Origin: JAGVSR01 sp963708775
GTDB taxonomy: Bacteria > Pseudomonadota > Alphaproteobacteria > Rhizobiales > Hyphomicrobiaceae
Assembly: GCA_963708775.1 (NCBI GenBank)
Contig: CAVPTI010000020.1
Coordinates: forward strand, 62,001-126,000
Reading direction: 5' to 3'
Length of the DNA stretch: 64,000 nt
Shown: one piece after another, positions 55,977-64,000 of the stretch
Position numbering within the stretch: the first letter of the stretch is position 1
Layout: every line of letters begins with the position of its first letter
Translations under genes and position numbers: made by a program
The notes under the pieces: generated by a model
Seen by the model: the letters and a program-made list of their open reading frames with translations, nothing else
What the model was told of the DNA's origin: nothing
The model's database searches: none

Positions 55977-57430
55977 TGGCAATGGGTGACAGCCGCAAGA
56001 CCTCGCGCATGATCCGTCGCCGCATCGCGGGCCAAGGCGCGCTCTTAATGTCGGGCTTTGCCGCGTCGCAGGTCATGTCGTTCGGCCGCAACGCGATGCT
56101 TGGACACATGCTGGCGAAGGGTGATTTCGGTGTTGCCGCGATCCTGACGCTGCTGTTGCAGCTGCTCGACAATTTGACCGATCTCGGTGTGGACCGGCTC
56201 ATCGTGCAGGCCCGTGACGGAGGTCAAGCGCGCTTTATTGCCACCAACCATATGGCGCTCATTGTGCGCGGCATCGTGATCGCGGCCATGCTGCTGGTTG
56301 GCTCGGTTCCGATTGCGGCATTCTTCGCCGTTCCGGACGCGGCGCCGTCGATCGCTGCTCTTGCGCTCGTTCCTTTCATCAAGGGCTTTCAGCATCTCGA
56401 TGCGCGGCGGGCTCAGCGCCACCTCGATAATCGCCCGTTCCTGTGGATCGAGGTGCTTCCGCAGGCAGTTGCTCTGGCGCTGACGTGGCCGGTGGTGAAG
56501 GCAATCCCTGATTTCCGCGCTGTCGTCGTGCTGTCGATAGCGCAGGCCGTGGCTGGGATGCTCGTGTCGCATCAGATAGCGAGCCGGCGCTATCGCGTTG
56601 CGTTCGATCCCGCAATCATTCGGCGCCTTATCGACTTTGGCTGGCCGATCTGGCTCAGCGCCTTTCCGCTCATTGCCGTCTATCACGGGGACCGGATCGT
56701 CATCGGTCATATGATCGGCATCGAGGATCTCGCGGGCTACAGTGCTGCATTCATGGTGGCGATGGTGCCGGGCCTCATCGCGGCCAAGGTCGGGCAGTCG
56801 CTCATGCTGCCGCTGTTCGCCAGTGCGCGCGGCGACGATGCTCTCCTGACGCGGCGGTTCGCAGCCATGACGGAAGCGACCACCATCCTCGCCGCGATCT
56901 ATCTCGCCACGGCAATGCTGCTCGGCGGTACGCTTCTGCAGATTGCTTTCGGGCCCAATTTTGCAGGGCTTGGCGGGGTCATGGCGTGGCTCGCGGCGAT
57001 GTGGTCCGTGCGCATGCTGCAGGCCGTTCCGGGAATGGTTCTCCTGTCGATGGGGGAAACCAAGCCGTTCCTTATCGCGGGCTGTATTCGCGCGGCCGCG
57101 CTGATCCCGGCGATCGCGGTCGCCGCGCTCGGATATGGTCTCGAAGCGGTGGCTGCGATGGGATTTGCCGGCGAAGTGGCGTCACTCGCCTATGTCTCCT
57201 GGCGGATGGACGCGCAGGTGTGCGGCTTGTCGGGCGTGTTTGCCCGGCGCGTCGCGTTTCTGCTACCGGCAGCGTTGACGGCGGCGGGGGCGCTTGCTGT
57301 GACGGGCGGGCCGGATGACATTGCTCTGCGCGGCGTAGGGCTGGTCGTGACGCTGGCCGTGATCGCTCTCTTCGCTGCGGCGGTCATGCCTGAGATGCGA
57401 AACCGGGTGCAGAGCGCCGCCAGGGCCTGA
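55976..57430 (+). CDS. Wzx-like polysaccharide flippase
   Basis: A 484-residue membrane protein of the MATE/PST exporter superfamily with about twelve to fourteen helices. N-terminal GQGALLMSGFAASQVMSFGR and AILTLLLQLLDNLTDLGVDR are typical of Wzx/O-antigen translocases; later segments include GWPIWLSAFPLIAVYHGDRI and VMAWLAAMWSVRMLQAVPGM. It moves undecaprenyl-linked repeat units across the inner membrane. ATG 55976 shares a base with the previous stop. Confidence 0.9.
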   Translation: MAMGDSRKTSRMIRRRIAGQGALLMSGFAASQVMSFGRNAMLGHMLAKGDFGVAAILTLLLQLLDNLTDLGVDRLIVQARDGGQARFIATNHMALIVRGIVIAAMLLVGSVPIAAFFAVPDAAPSIAALALVPFIKGFQHLDARRAQRHLDNRPFLWIEVLPQAVALALTWPVVKAIPDFRAVVVLSIAQAVAGMLVSHQIASRRYRVAFDPAIIRRLIDFGWPIWLSAFPLIAVYHGDRIVIGHMIGIEDLAGYSAAFMVAMVPGLIAAKVGQSLMLPLFASARGDDALLTRRFAAMTEATTILAAIYLATAMLLGGTLLQIAFGPNFAGLGGVMAWLAAMWSVRMLQAVPGMVLLSMGETKPFLIAGCIRAAALIPAIAVAALGYGLEAVAAMGFAGEVASLAYVSWRMDAQVCGLSGVFARRVAFLLPAALTAAGALAVTGGPDDIALRGVGLVVTLAVIALFAAAVMPEMRNRVQSAARA

Positions 57431-57468
57431 CGTACCCATCTTCGCAGTTGATGAATTGATGAGGCCGT

Positions 57469-58773
57469 TCAGTCGTGGGCCGGCATCGCCACGGGACGAG
57501 CGGCATTGCGGACTTTCAGGCCGAGCGCGCATTCATAAGCGGAAAGCAGACGGCTGCGCTCTTCATCCCAGCGCAGCAGCGACTTTGCCCGCGCCATGCC
57601 TTCAGCGGCGGTGGATTCGCGCAGTGCGGTATCATCGAGAAGCGTGAGCATGCGCGTTGCGAGTGAGCGGGGACAGTTGTCTTCCGCATAGAGTGCGGCG
57701 TCGGCGGCCATCTTGCGGCCCTCGTTCAAGTCAAACTGCACGAACGGGATGCCGAGCGTCATGTACTCCAAGACCTTATTCATGGAGATCTTGTCGTTAT
57801 AGACGTTCTTCGGATCAGGGATGATGCCGATGTCGAAGGTCGACATGGCGGTTAGAAGCGCGTTGCCGGACTGGAAGCCGGGGAATGTGATGTAGTCTTC
57901 CAGACCACGCTCGGCTGACAGCTTTTCAAGATATGGCAATTCGGTGCCGGTGCCGATGATCAGGGCTTGCACGTCGCTGCGGCCGTGTTCGTTGACAATT
58001 GAATGCATGGCTTCAACCATCAGATCGACGCCGTCCTGGCTGCCCATGATGCCAACAAAGCCGACGAGATGCTTGCGGCCCATTTTCAATGCCGGATTGG
58101 GCTCAACGCGACGGAAGCGGCTGGTGTCGGGTACGGAGCGCACGATAAAAACGCGGTCCTTGTCCATGCGGCCGCGGCCTGTCGCGATATCGCGGAAGGT
58201 CTCGTTGGTGGCGATGGCCACATCCGCAACACGGAAGGTCTGACGCTCGAAGAAGTGGAGCAACCGGTGCCACGCGCCGCGGCGGCCGAATTTAGCTTCA
58301 TACAGTTCGGGGTTGATGTCGTGGTGGTCGAATACGAACGGCTTGCCGAACAGATACTTCCAGAAGGCGCCAATGATGAAGAGCAGATCGGGTGGATTGC
58401 AGGCCTGCACGGCGTCGAAGCCGACCTTGAAGTAGGCCTTCACCGAGAGAACGAACTCAAAAAACAGCGCGGTAGAATACTCCGCGACGTAACCCAACGG
58501 TCCTCTCGCTTCAATCGGAAGCGGATGGCGGAAGATGTGCACCCCATCAAGATGTTCGTAAGGCGCAGTATGAATGCCGCCCTTCGGACAAACGACAGAA
58601 ACCGTGTACCCCGCGTCGCGGAGCGCGCAGGCTTCCTGCCATACGCGCCGATCGAGCGGTACCGTGAGGTTTTCAACGATGATGAGGATACCTGGGCGGC
58701 GCGTTCCCAACACGGCGCTGTCCTTCTGATGCTGCCGGTTGCGGCGGGTTCTGCCGCACCGTTCGAAGGGCAT
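57469..58773 (-). CDS. Glycosyltransferase family 4
   Basis: About 434 residues, GT-B fold. N-terminal PGILIIVENLTVPLDRRVWQ and VVCPKGG; middle FVFDHHDINPELYEAKFG and VADVAIATNETFRDIATGRG; donor half HLVGFVGIMGSQDGVDLMVE, QALIIGTGTELPYLEKLSAE, FDIGIIPDPKNVYNDKISMN and KVLEYMTLGIPFVQFDLNEG (catalytic Glu loop). It resembles WbuB-type enzymes. Start uncertain: ATG 58773 is used, and the open frame continues to GTG 58848. It closes the glycan locus on the opposite strand, 39 bases from the flippase stop. Confidence 0.88.
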   Translation of the reverse strand: MPFERCGRTRRNRQHQKDSAVLGTRRPGILIIVENLTVPLDRRVWQEACALRDAGYTVSVVCPKGGIHTAPYEHLDGVHIFRHPLPIEARGPLGYVAEYSTALFFEFVLSVKAYFKVGFDAVQACNPPDLLFIIGAFWKYLFGKPFVFDHHDINPELYEAKFGRRGAWHRLLHFFERQTFRVADVAIATNETFRDIATGRGRMDKDRVFIVRSVPDTSRFRRVEPNPALKMGRKHLVGFVGIMGSQDGVDLMVEAMHSIVNEHGRSDVQALIIGTGTELPYLEKLSAERGLEDYITFPGFQSGNALLTAMSTFDIGIIPDPKNVYNDKISMNKVLEYMTLGIPFVQFDLNEGRKMAADAALYAEDNCPRSLATRMLTLLDDTALRESTAAEGMARAKSLLRWDEERSRLLSAYECALGLKVRNAARPVAMPAHD

Positions 58774-58946
58774 CCTGGGACATGAGGGTAAAGGATCCAT
58801 TCCCGAAAACGGTCGAAGTCGACTGATGTATGTCTCGATCCGGGACACTGCGGCCTAAGCTTGAGAAATTTTTGCGGGCACGGTTCTTGCGACTTTCACG
58901 GCAGACGTTTACCGTTGCTTAAGTTCTGTCCCGGAGTGCACGTCCC

Positions 58947-59183
58947 GTGTTTCGAATTTCCCGCAATCGCCCCTGGCCGCCGACGATCGACCTTTCAACG
59001 GTGCGCGAAACGCTCATCTATATGCGCGACGATGCCCGCGCGGTGCCAGGTCTGGAACAAGTCGCCGCCTCGCTCGATGCTGCGATCGGCGAAGTGGACG
59101 CTGCTGAAGCGACGTTGAAGCCCATCAGTCTGAGCCCGATCGAGTCGCGTTTCCTGCCGATGCGGCCGCGCTCGATCTCCTGA
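58947..59183 (+). CDS. Small conserved-looking hypothetical protein
   Basis: A 78-residue protein (MFRISRNRPWPPTIDLSTVR), mostly helical by composition (RETLIYMRDDARAVPGLEQV, AASLDAAIGEVDAAEATLKP). No signal peptide or cysteine. GTG 58947 has CCCGGAG upstream. It diverges from the GT4 gene and is convergent with the next, stops adjacent (59183/59184). Family not recognised. Confidence 0.55.
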   Translation: MFRISRNRPWPPTIDLSTVRETLIYMRDDARAVPGLEQVAASLDAAIGEVDAAEATLKPISLSPIESRFLPMRPRSIS

Positions 59184-60125
59184 TCAAAAGTCTAGTTCCA
59201 CGCTAAGTTTCAGTGTCCCGTCCGGCGTATTGTCGTTGAGGCCCGCCAGGAATCCCAGTCCCACCGTCAGTTCGCTGGTTTCGATGCTTCCGTCGTCGTC
59301 GCGGCGGGGGTCGGGGCGGAGGCTGCGGCCGAAATCATACGAGTAATAGAGTATCGGTCCGATCCGGTGCTGGTCGTGGTCTCCAAACGCCAGGGTTGCT
59401 TCGCCCGGCGTCCCAGTATTTCCCAGCCGCTCGACGGTGCCATAGGCTTCCATGGCAAGCGTCCAATTGTCGTTGACCGTGTAAGCGACCTGGGCCGCGT
59501 AGGCGAAGTCCCACTTCTCGTCCCGAATGCCATCCTCGTCGGGATCGCCGCCGAAGTCGTGAACGAGCATGGGAATGGCGGCCACCAACCACGGGCCGGT
59601 GGCGTACTCGAAAATCGGCCCCATGATGAGGCTCATCTGTTCGTCGCCTTCGAGGGGGCGTTCGAACTCGACAACCGTGCCAAAACCAAAGCCGTCGCCG
59701 TCGCGCGGAATGAAGATCGCGATCACCTCTGCGCCGATCTCGTCGAGTTGCAACGGTCCAAAATCATTCGCCTCTGCGGGTGATTGGGGATCGTCTAAGC
59801 GCTCCTGCTCGAACTCGATGCCGACGCGCATCTTGAGGTGGCGCGTGAGACCCATTTCCATTTCGAGCGCTTCGCGCTGCTTGATAATTGAGTTGTCGTC
59901 GTAGATGGGCTCGCCATCGACGATTGTGGTTTCACGGCGCGGCTGGCCGAAGCTCCAGGCGTTCTGGCTTTGAAATTCGAGGAAGCCCGGCCCAAACTCC
60001 AGCGTTTTCAGTTCGAATTGGCCGACGGCTGGATCGGCGATGGCCGACCCCGCGCTCCCACAGACGACTGTGAGACCCACGATGGCTGCGGCAAAGGCCG
60101 GCAGCTGTCGGATGCAATTGAGCAC
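59184..60125 (-). CDS. Probable outer-membrane beta-barrel protein
   Basis: A 313-residue exported protein. The signal peptide is FAAAIVGLTVVCGSAGSAIA, cleavage before DPAVGQFELK. The mature part alternates strands and acidic loops (FGFGTVVEFERPLEGDEQMS, SLIMGPIFEYATGPWLVAAI, WDFAYAAQVAYTVNDNWTLA) and ends LKLSVELDF with C-terminal Phe, as outer-membrane barrels do. About eight to twelve strands are likely. It lies downstream of the TonB receptor on the same strand, 206 bases away, and may belong to the same uptake function. Not assigned to a named family. Confidence 0.72.
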   Translation of the reverse strand: MLNCIRQLPAFAAAIVGLTVVCGSAGSAIADPAVGQFELKTLEFGPGFLEFQSQNAWSFGQPRRETTIVDGEPIYDDNSIIKQREALEMEMGLTRHLKMRVGIEFEQERLDDPQSPAEANDFGPLQLDEIGAEVIAIFIPRDGDGFGFGTVVEFERPLEGDEQMSLIMGPIFEYATGPWLVAAIPMLVHDFGGDPDEDGIRDEKWDFAYAAQVAYTVNDNWTLAMEAYGTVERLGNTGTPGEATLAFGDHDQHRIGPILYYSYDFGRSLRPDPRRDDDGSIETSELTVGLGFLAGLNDNTPDGTLKLSVELDF

Positions 60126-60331
60126 GGTTGATCCTGCGCTTCGGGACGTTTTTCAACGAGGACGCTACCATTTTTTCCCTGTCGCCAAAGCAGAGGAAGG
60201 ATTTGTTCCCCGTCTACGTCTCGGCTTTTGCCAAGCGGCGTGGCGAGGGGGCCACGAAAGCGGGGAATGCGGCGGGAAAAAACACGTAGGGGCGGCCTTG
60301 CGACCACCCCTTGGCAATGTGTGACTTGCAC

Positions 60332-63096
60332 TCAGAACGTGATGCGCAAGCCGCCATAAATGGCGAACGGCTGGACGGGCGAGATCGAGCGAGGATCCGT
60401 CGGATCTTCATAGCCCGCCGCCTCGAAAGCTTCCGCGGACTCCTCCGTGTCGAAGAACGTGCCGTAGAGCCCGTAGCGCCGGTCGAAAAGATTTCGGATC
60501 AAGCCGTAGGCTTCGGCGTTATTCGAGAGCTTGTAGGAAGTTTTCAAGTCAACGCGTGTATAGCCGGAAAGCTTGCGATTGTTATTCGCCTCGTCGCCGA
60601 AAAAGTATTGGTCGGACACGGCCAGGAAGTCAGAACCGAATTTCCACTGCGGCGTGATCCAGTATTCGAAGCCGGCCTTGAAGCGGTGGCGCGGGATGCC
60701 GGGCAGCGTGTCGCCGTCTGAGACCGCTTGGCACTGGGGTATCTCGTCGGGATCAAGACCTGGACCTGCTGTCACGTCCGGCGCAGTCGAACGCGCCGAC
60801 TGGCGTGTTCGCTGCCGGCAGGATCAGGTCATCCTGGAATGTGGCATCCACGAAGGCATAGGAGCCATAAACCGAGTACGTGCGGTTCTGATAGCCCGCC
60901 GCGAGTTCGACGCCCTGCCGCAGCGTGTCACCAGCGTTGAGGAAGTAGCCCGCGCCCAGTCTCCTCGGCAGCGACGTTCAAAATGTCATCCTGATTCAAG
61001 GTGCGGAACAGGCCTGCACTCCAGGTGAACAGCTGCCCGTCTCCTGGCCTTGCCTGTCCGCGCACACCCAACTCGAAAGATTTCGAAACGACCTGTTCGA
61101 GCGGCGGATCGTCGGTGAGGAAGCTCTCGATCAGGCAAGGGTTATCGGGCTCCGCGCAGCCCAGTTCGGCCGCTGTCGGCGCGCGGTTGGCTTCCGAATA
61201 GCTGCCGTAGAGGGTCAGCATCTCGCTGAACTTGTACGTGCCGCCGACCATCGGGTTGAAGCGCTGATACTTGTTCGTCGTGTCGAGCTCATGGAACTGG
61301 CCAGTCAGATCGTTCAGCTCGATCGTCGCATGATTGTAGCGGCCGCCGACGGTCAAGGCGAATTGGTCGGTGACGTCCATCGTATTGGTGAAGTAGACGC
61401 CGAAATAATCGTTCCTGCGTCTCGAGTTCGCGCGGCGCAAGATCATCCGGCTCACCAACGATCAGATGCCAGACCCGTGACGACAAAGCGGTTGCCAATC
61501 TCTCCAAGTTCACTGGACGTATTGTAGCGCACCTTGGCTCCGTCATAGCGACGCGCCGACGACGAACCGGTTCGGCCGGCTGAAGAGTTGCGCTTTGATG
61601 CGGCTTGAAGCGACCCGCCGAAACCCTCAGCGTCTGTGTTGATGCGCTCGATGGAGCCGAGGGCGAAGTCACCAGCGGCGATTCGGCAACTACGTCTCCA
61701 AGATCAATGTCGTTGCCGTCGAGGTCCTCAACATTTTCCGGGCCGCTATCCTCATCGAACGCACAAGACCGGTACCTGCATCCAACGGAGGATCGTTGCA
61801 CGCTTCAGCCTCACTCAAATTCCCGTCGATAACGTTCGACTTGAACTTGCGATAGTAGCCGATGCCGCTGAACGAGAGCGTTTCGGTCGCCTGAACCTTG
61901 GCGCTCAAGGTCGGCATCAGGACTTCGAGATCGGTTTCTTGCGGGTTCGTGAACGTGCGGTTCCAGCCCACGTCGAGAACGTCGACCGGAGAGGCTGCTA
62001 CCACGCCGGCATTGCTTTGGGCGGCGGTCAGGCTCAGGTGAACTTCAACGGCGCTGCCCTTGAACCCGAGGTCGCCATAGAAGCGTTCAATGTCCGCGTC
62101 GGAGAAGTCGCGGAAGCCGTCCTCGCGGATCAGTTCGAGCGCCGCATAGGCCGCGACTGTGCCGGAGTTGCCGCCGGCTTCCATCGCGACCTGGCCGCGA
62201 CCGAACGAGCCGCCCATCGCGTCGATCGTGCCGCCCTGGTAGCTAAAGCCGTCCTTCATCGTAATGCCGATGGCGCCGCCGATGGCATTGAGACCATAGA
62301 GCGGGTTCGCGCCCAGGATCGTCATGTCGCTGATTGCGATGGCGGGGATCAGGTCGAGGTTGACCGTATCGCCGAACGCCTCGTTGATGCGCACACCATT
62401 CTGATAGACGGCAATGGCCTGCGAGCGTCCGCCGATCGGCGAGGCGTCGAAGCCTCGGAACTGGATGTCGGGGCGAAGGCCGCCGCCGGCCGTATCCGTC
62501 AGCAGGATGCCTGGCACCTGCTTTTGCAGCGTGTCCTGAACCTGGAGCGTTCTGTCGGCTATGATCTGGTCGCCGGTGACGACGGAGACAGCGCCGGGAA
62601 CCTTGGAAAGGGTGACGCCCGAGCCGCTGCCGGTACCGCCGCCTGTCCCGGTTGCTTGGGCCGCCGTTGCTGCCGCGCCCGCGGAACCTCCCACAACTGG
62701 ACCCGGCGCAACCTGAATTTGCGTTTCGGCGACTGGTGGGCCAGCGATTTGCTTCACCGGCTGCCTCTGCTGCACGGTGACTTCCGGCAGCGACAGGCCG
62801 GGTGCGACGGGCTCAGGCTCCGAGGAGGCTGCCGGCTGTGGTGCCGGAGACGGCGCGGCGGCGGGTGCCGTGGATTGCCCGGTGGTCGCAGCAGGCGGAG
62901 CTGGCGGCGGCGTGGCCACCGGTGCAGCGGGCGGCGGCGGGGATGTTTCGGTGGCAGGTGGGGTCGGCGGAACTGGGACGGGCGCTTCCGTGGCCGGCGG
63001 TGTGGCGGGTGTGTCTGGCGCCTGGGCCATTGCTGACGGTGCGCCCGTCGCGATCAGCCCCATCACCATCAAGCCACGGATCAGATGATCAGACAT
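60332..63096 (-). pseudogene. TonB-dependent outer-membrane receptor with many frameshifts
   Basis: About 920 residues when rebuilt. Start ATG 63096 (MSDHLIRG) with GGGAAGAGG upstream. Signal peptide, then a long Pro/Ala/Thr-rich stretch (about 25-110), the plug (VPGAVSVVTGDQIIADRTLQ, GGLRPDIQFRGFDASPIGGR, GANPLYGLNAIGGAIGI) and the barrel. The reading frame changes at least six times after 61830: after GTGLV, before GDFALGSIERIN, around AASK, before YDGAKVRYNTSS, before NDYFGVYFTN and after NVAAEETG; a further break is likely before PDEIPQCQAV. Every piece is good receptor sequence, to the terminal LRITF. No substrate can be assigned. Either a region of poor sequence or a recent pseudogene. 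Confidence 0.85.
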
Positions 63097-63569
63097 CAAG
63101 CGCAACCTCTTCCCAGCTGGGGAAATTTTCCTCAGGAGACCTACCTAAACGTCGTTAGTGTGAGTTGGCTCATGGCCGCAAGGACAAGAGCGCCCGTATG
63201 CGCCGCGGAACGTCGAAAAAGCAGCATTGTGGCAACTCAGCATCGGGATTTTTTCCCGATTGCCCGTGCTCGACTGCGGTGTGAGGTGTTTGGAATCGTT
63301 CTTAGGAAAAGTCCTTGATCTCCAGTAGGTTCGACCTTTATCTCAGGGCTCGCGGAAGACCGACACGACCTTGGGGACAAGGTCCTGTGTCAGGTCAGAC
63401 CAGAACCTGATTTGGCGCCGGTCAAACGGGGCGAAAAGCGTTAGGTTATAAAGGAACAACTTGCCGGCTTGCGCGAGGCTGCTCAATACGTTTTGGGCGC
63501 CGATGTTGGCCACCAACGCGCAACACAGGATGGCGTTTAGACCGTCCAGAGCGCACAGGGAGAGACGAC
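63097..63569. promoter_or_regulatory. Divergent region with a perfect palindrome
   Basis: About 470 bases between the TonB receptor and the partial gene at the window end. At 63242-63260 lies ATCGGGATTTTTTCCCGAT, a 7-bp perfect inverted repeat around five T, a possible operator or hairpin. AGGGAGA (about 63557-63563) is the Shine-Dalgarno of the next gene. No ORF in this stretch looks real. Confidence 0.45.
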
Positions 63570-64000
63570 TTGAAAGTGCAGTCCGCATCCGCCGGTTTCG
63601 GCGCGCTCTTCATGTGTTTTGCCTCAGCGGCATATTTAGGAGCACCGGCGATTGCCGGTGAAGCCACGCCAGCCGCAGCAGCAGCGCCGGCCATCACGGT
63701 CGAACTCAACAAGCTGGAGCCGGTGGACAAAGGATGCCGGGTCTACACCGTCGTTGATAATCCCGGATCTGTCGGCTTTCAGACATTGAAGCTCGACCTG
63801 ATCCTGTTTCATACCGACGGCGTCATCGGTCGCCGGCTGATGCTGGATCTGGCGCCTCTCAAGAGCGCCAAGAAGACGGTCAAGATGTTCGATCTCGACG
63901 GTACGCCTTGCGACAAGATCGGCAGCTTCCTCGTGCACGACGTCATGGAATGCAAGGCCGATACCGGGCCTGTCGAGAAGTGCCTCGATGCCATTACGCT
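63570..64000 (+). CDS. Exported hypothetical protein, truncated by the window end
   Basis: Open from TTG 63570 (or GTG 63576) to the end of the window, at least 143 residues with no stop. The signal peptide region is FGALFMCFASAAYLGAPAIA. The mature part reads ITVELNKLEPVDKGCRVYTV, NPGSVGFQTLKLDLILFHTD and TPCDKIGSFLVHDVMECKAD, with several Cys. I recall similar small secreted proteins next to exbB-exbD-tonB in alphaproteobacteria, which would suit the divergent TonB receptor, but the neighbours are outside the window. Confidence 0.7.
   Translation, partial: MKVQSASAGFGALFMCFASAAYLGAPAIAGEATPAAAAAPAITVELNKLEPVDKGCRVYTVVDNPGSVGFQTLKLDLILFHTDGVIGRRLMLDLAPLKSAKKTVKMFDLDGTPCDKIGSFLVHDVMECKADTGPVEKCLDAIT

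Noticed and set aside
61636..63036. 466-codon plus-strand frame opposite the TonB receptor
   Set aside because: Its Gly/Arg/Cys-rich end is the antisense of the Pro/Ala-rich receptor N-terminus; the receptor motifs on the minus strand are decisive.

Overview
The window looks like chromosomal DNA of an alphaproteobacterium of the order Hyphomicrobiales, most likely Hyphomicrobium or a close relative. Three things point there. The 2-hydroxyacid dehydrogenase at 42738-43706 matches, as far as I can recall it, the serine-cycle glycerate dehydrogenase (hydroxypyruvate reductase) of Hyphomicrobium methylovorum. The housekeeping genes are of alphaproteobacterial type (accB-accC-aat, rsmD-rluB-tadA, an RNase E with a large insert in its S1 domain, bactofilins). 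The DNA is GC-rich throughout. I see no phage, integrase, insertion sequence, CRISPR array, rRNA or tRNA.

Layout. 0.1-5 kb: a TetR regulator, a TPP riboswitch with thiC, an OpgC-like membrane protein and a metallo-beta-lactamase-fold enzyme. 5-12 kb: small genes (a 25-codon ORF with a perfect Shine-Dalgarno, a bactofilin, pyroglutamyl peptidase, a DUF3592-like protein), a CoA-transferase, two secreted proteins and a second MBL enzyme. 12-16.5 kb: a NikR-like regulator diverging from a creatininase-family hydrolase and a type III glutamine synthetase, with a perfect NikR-type operator between them, then a carbamoyltransferase. 16.7-31 kb: thiS, prfB with its programmed frameshift, a class A penicillin-binding protein, an amidase, rne with a long leader, an M15-like peptidase, a PAP2 protein, an M48/TPR protease and a DsbA-like protein. 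31-44 kb: aroQ-accB-accC, a FkbM methyltransferase, aat, pgi, mutL, a second bactofilin, rsmD-rluB, tadA, a patatin and hprA. 44-59 kb: an exopolysaccharide locus with a lipoprotein export component, an outer-membrane barrel, a Wzc-like copolymerase with a degenerate kinase domain, a priming sugar transferase, a Wzy-like polymerase, several glycosyltransferases and a Wzx-like flippase. 59-64 kb: a probable outer-membrane protein, a badly frameshifted TonB-dependent receptor and the start of a secreted protein cut off by the window end.

Nine genes are each split by one single-base indel, and the TonB receptor by at least six, while the encoded residues stay conserved on both sides of every break. 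Most breaks are single extra bases. This looks more like sequence error than decay, and such genes are listed over their full rebuilt extent. Two shifts deserve separate attention: prfB, where +1 frameshifting is programmed, and the sugar transferase, where the break is an A9 tract.

The most interesting candidate system is the NikR-like/creatininase/glutamine synthetase module. It keeps an exact GTATGA-N16-TCATAC operator, but its regulator has lost two of the four nickel ligands.
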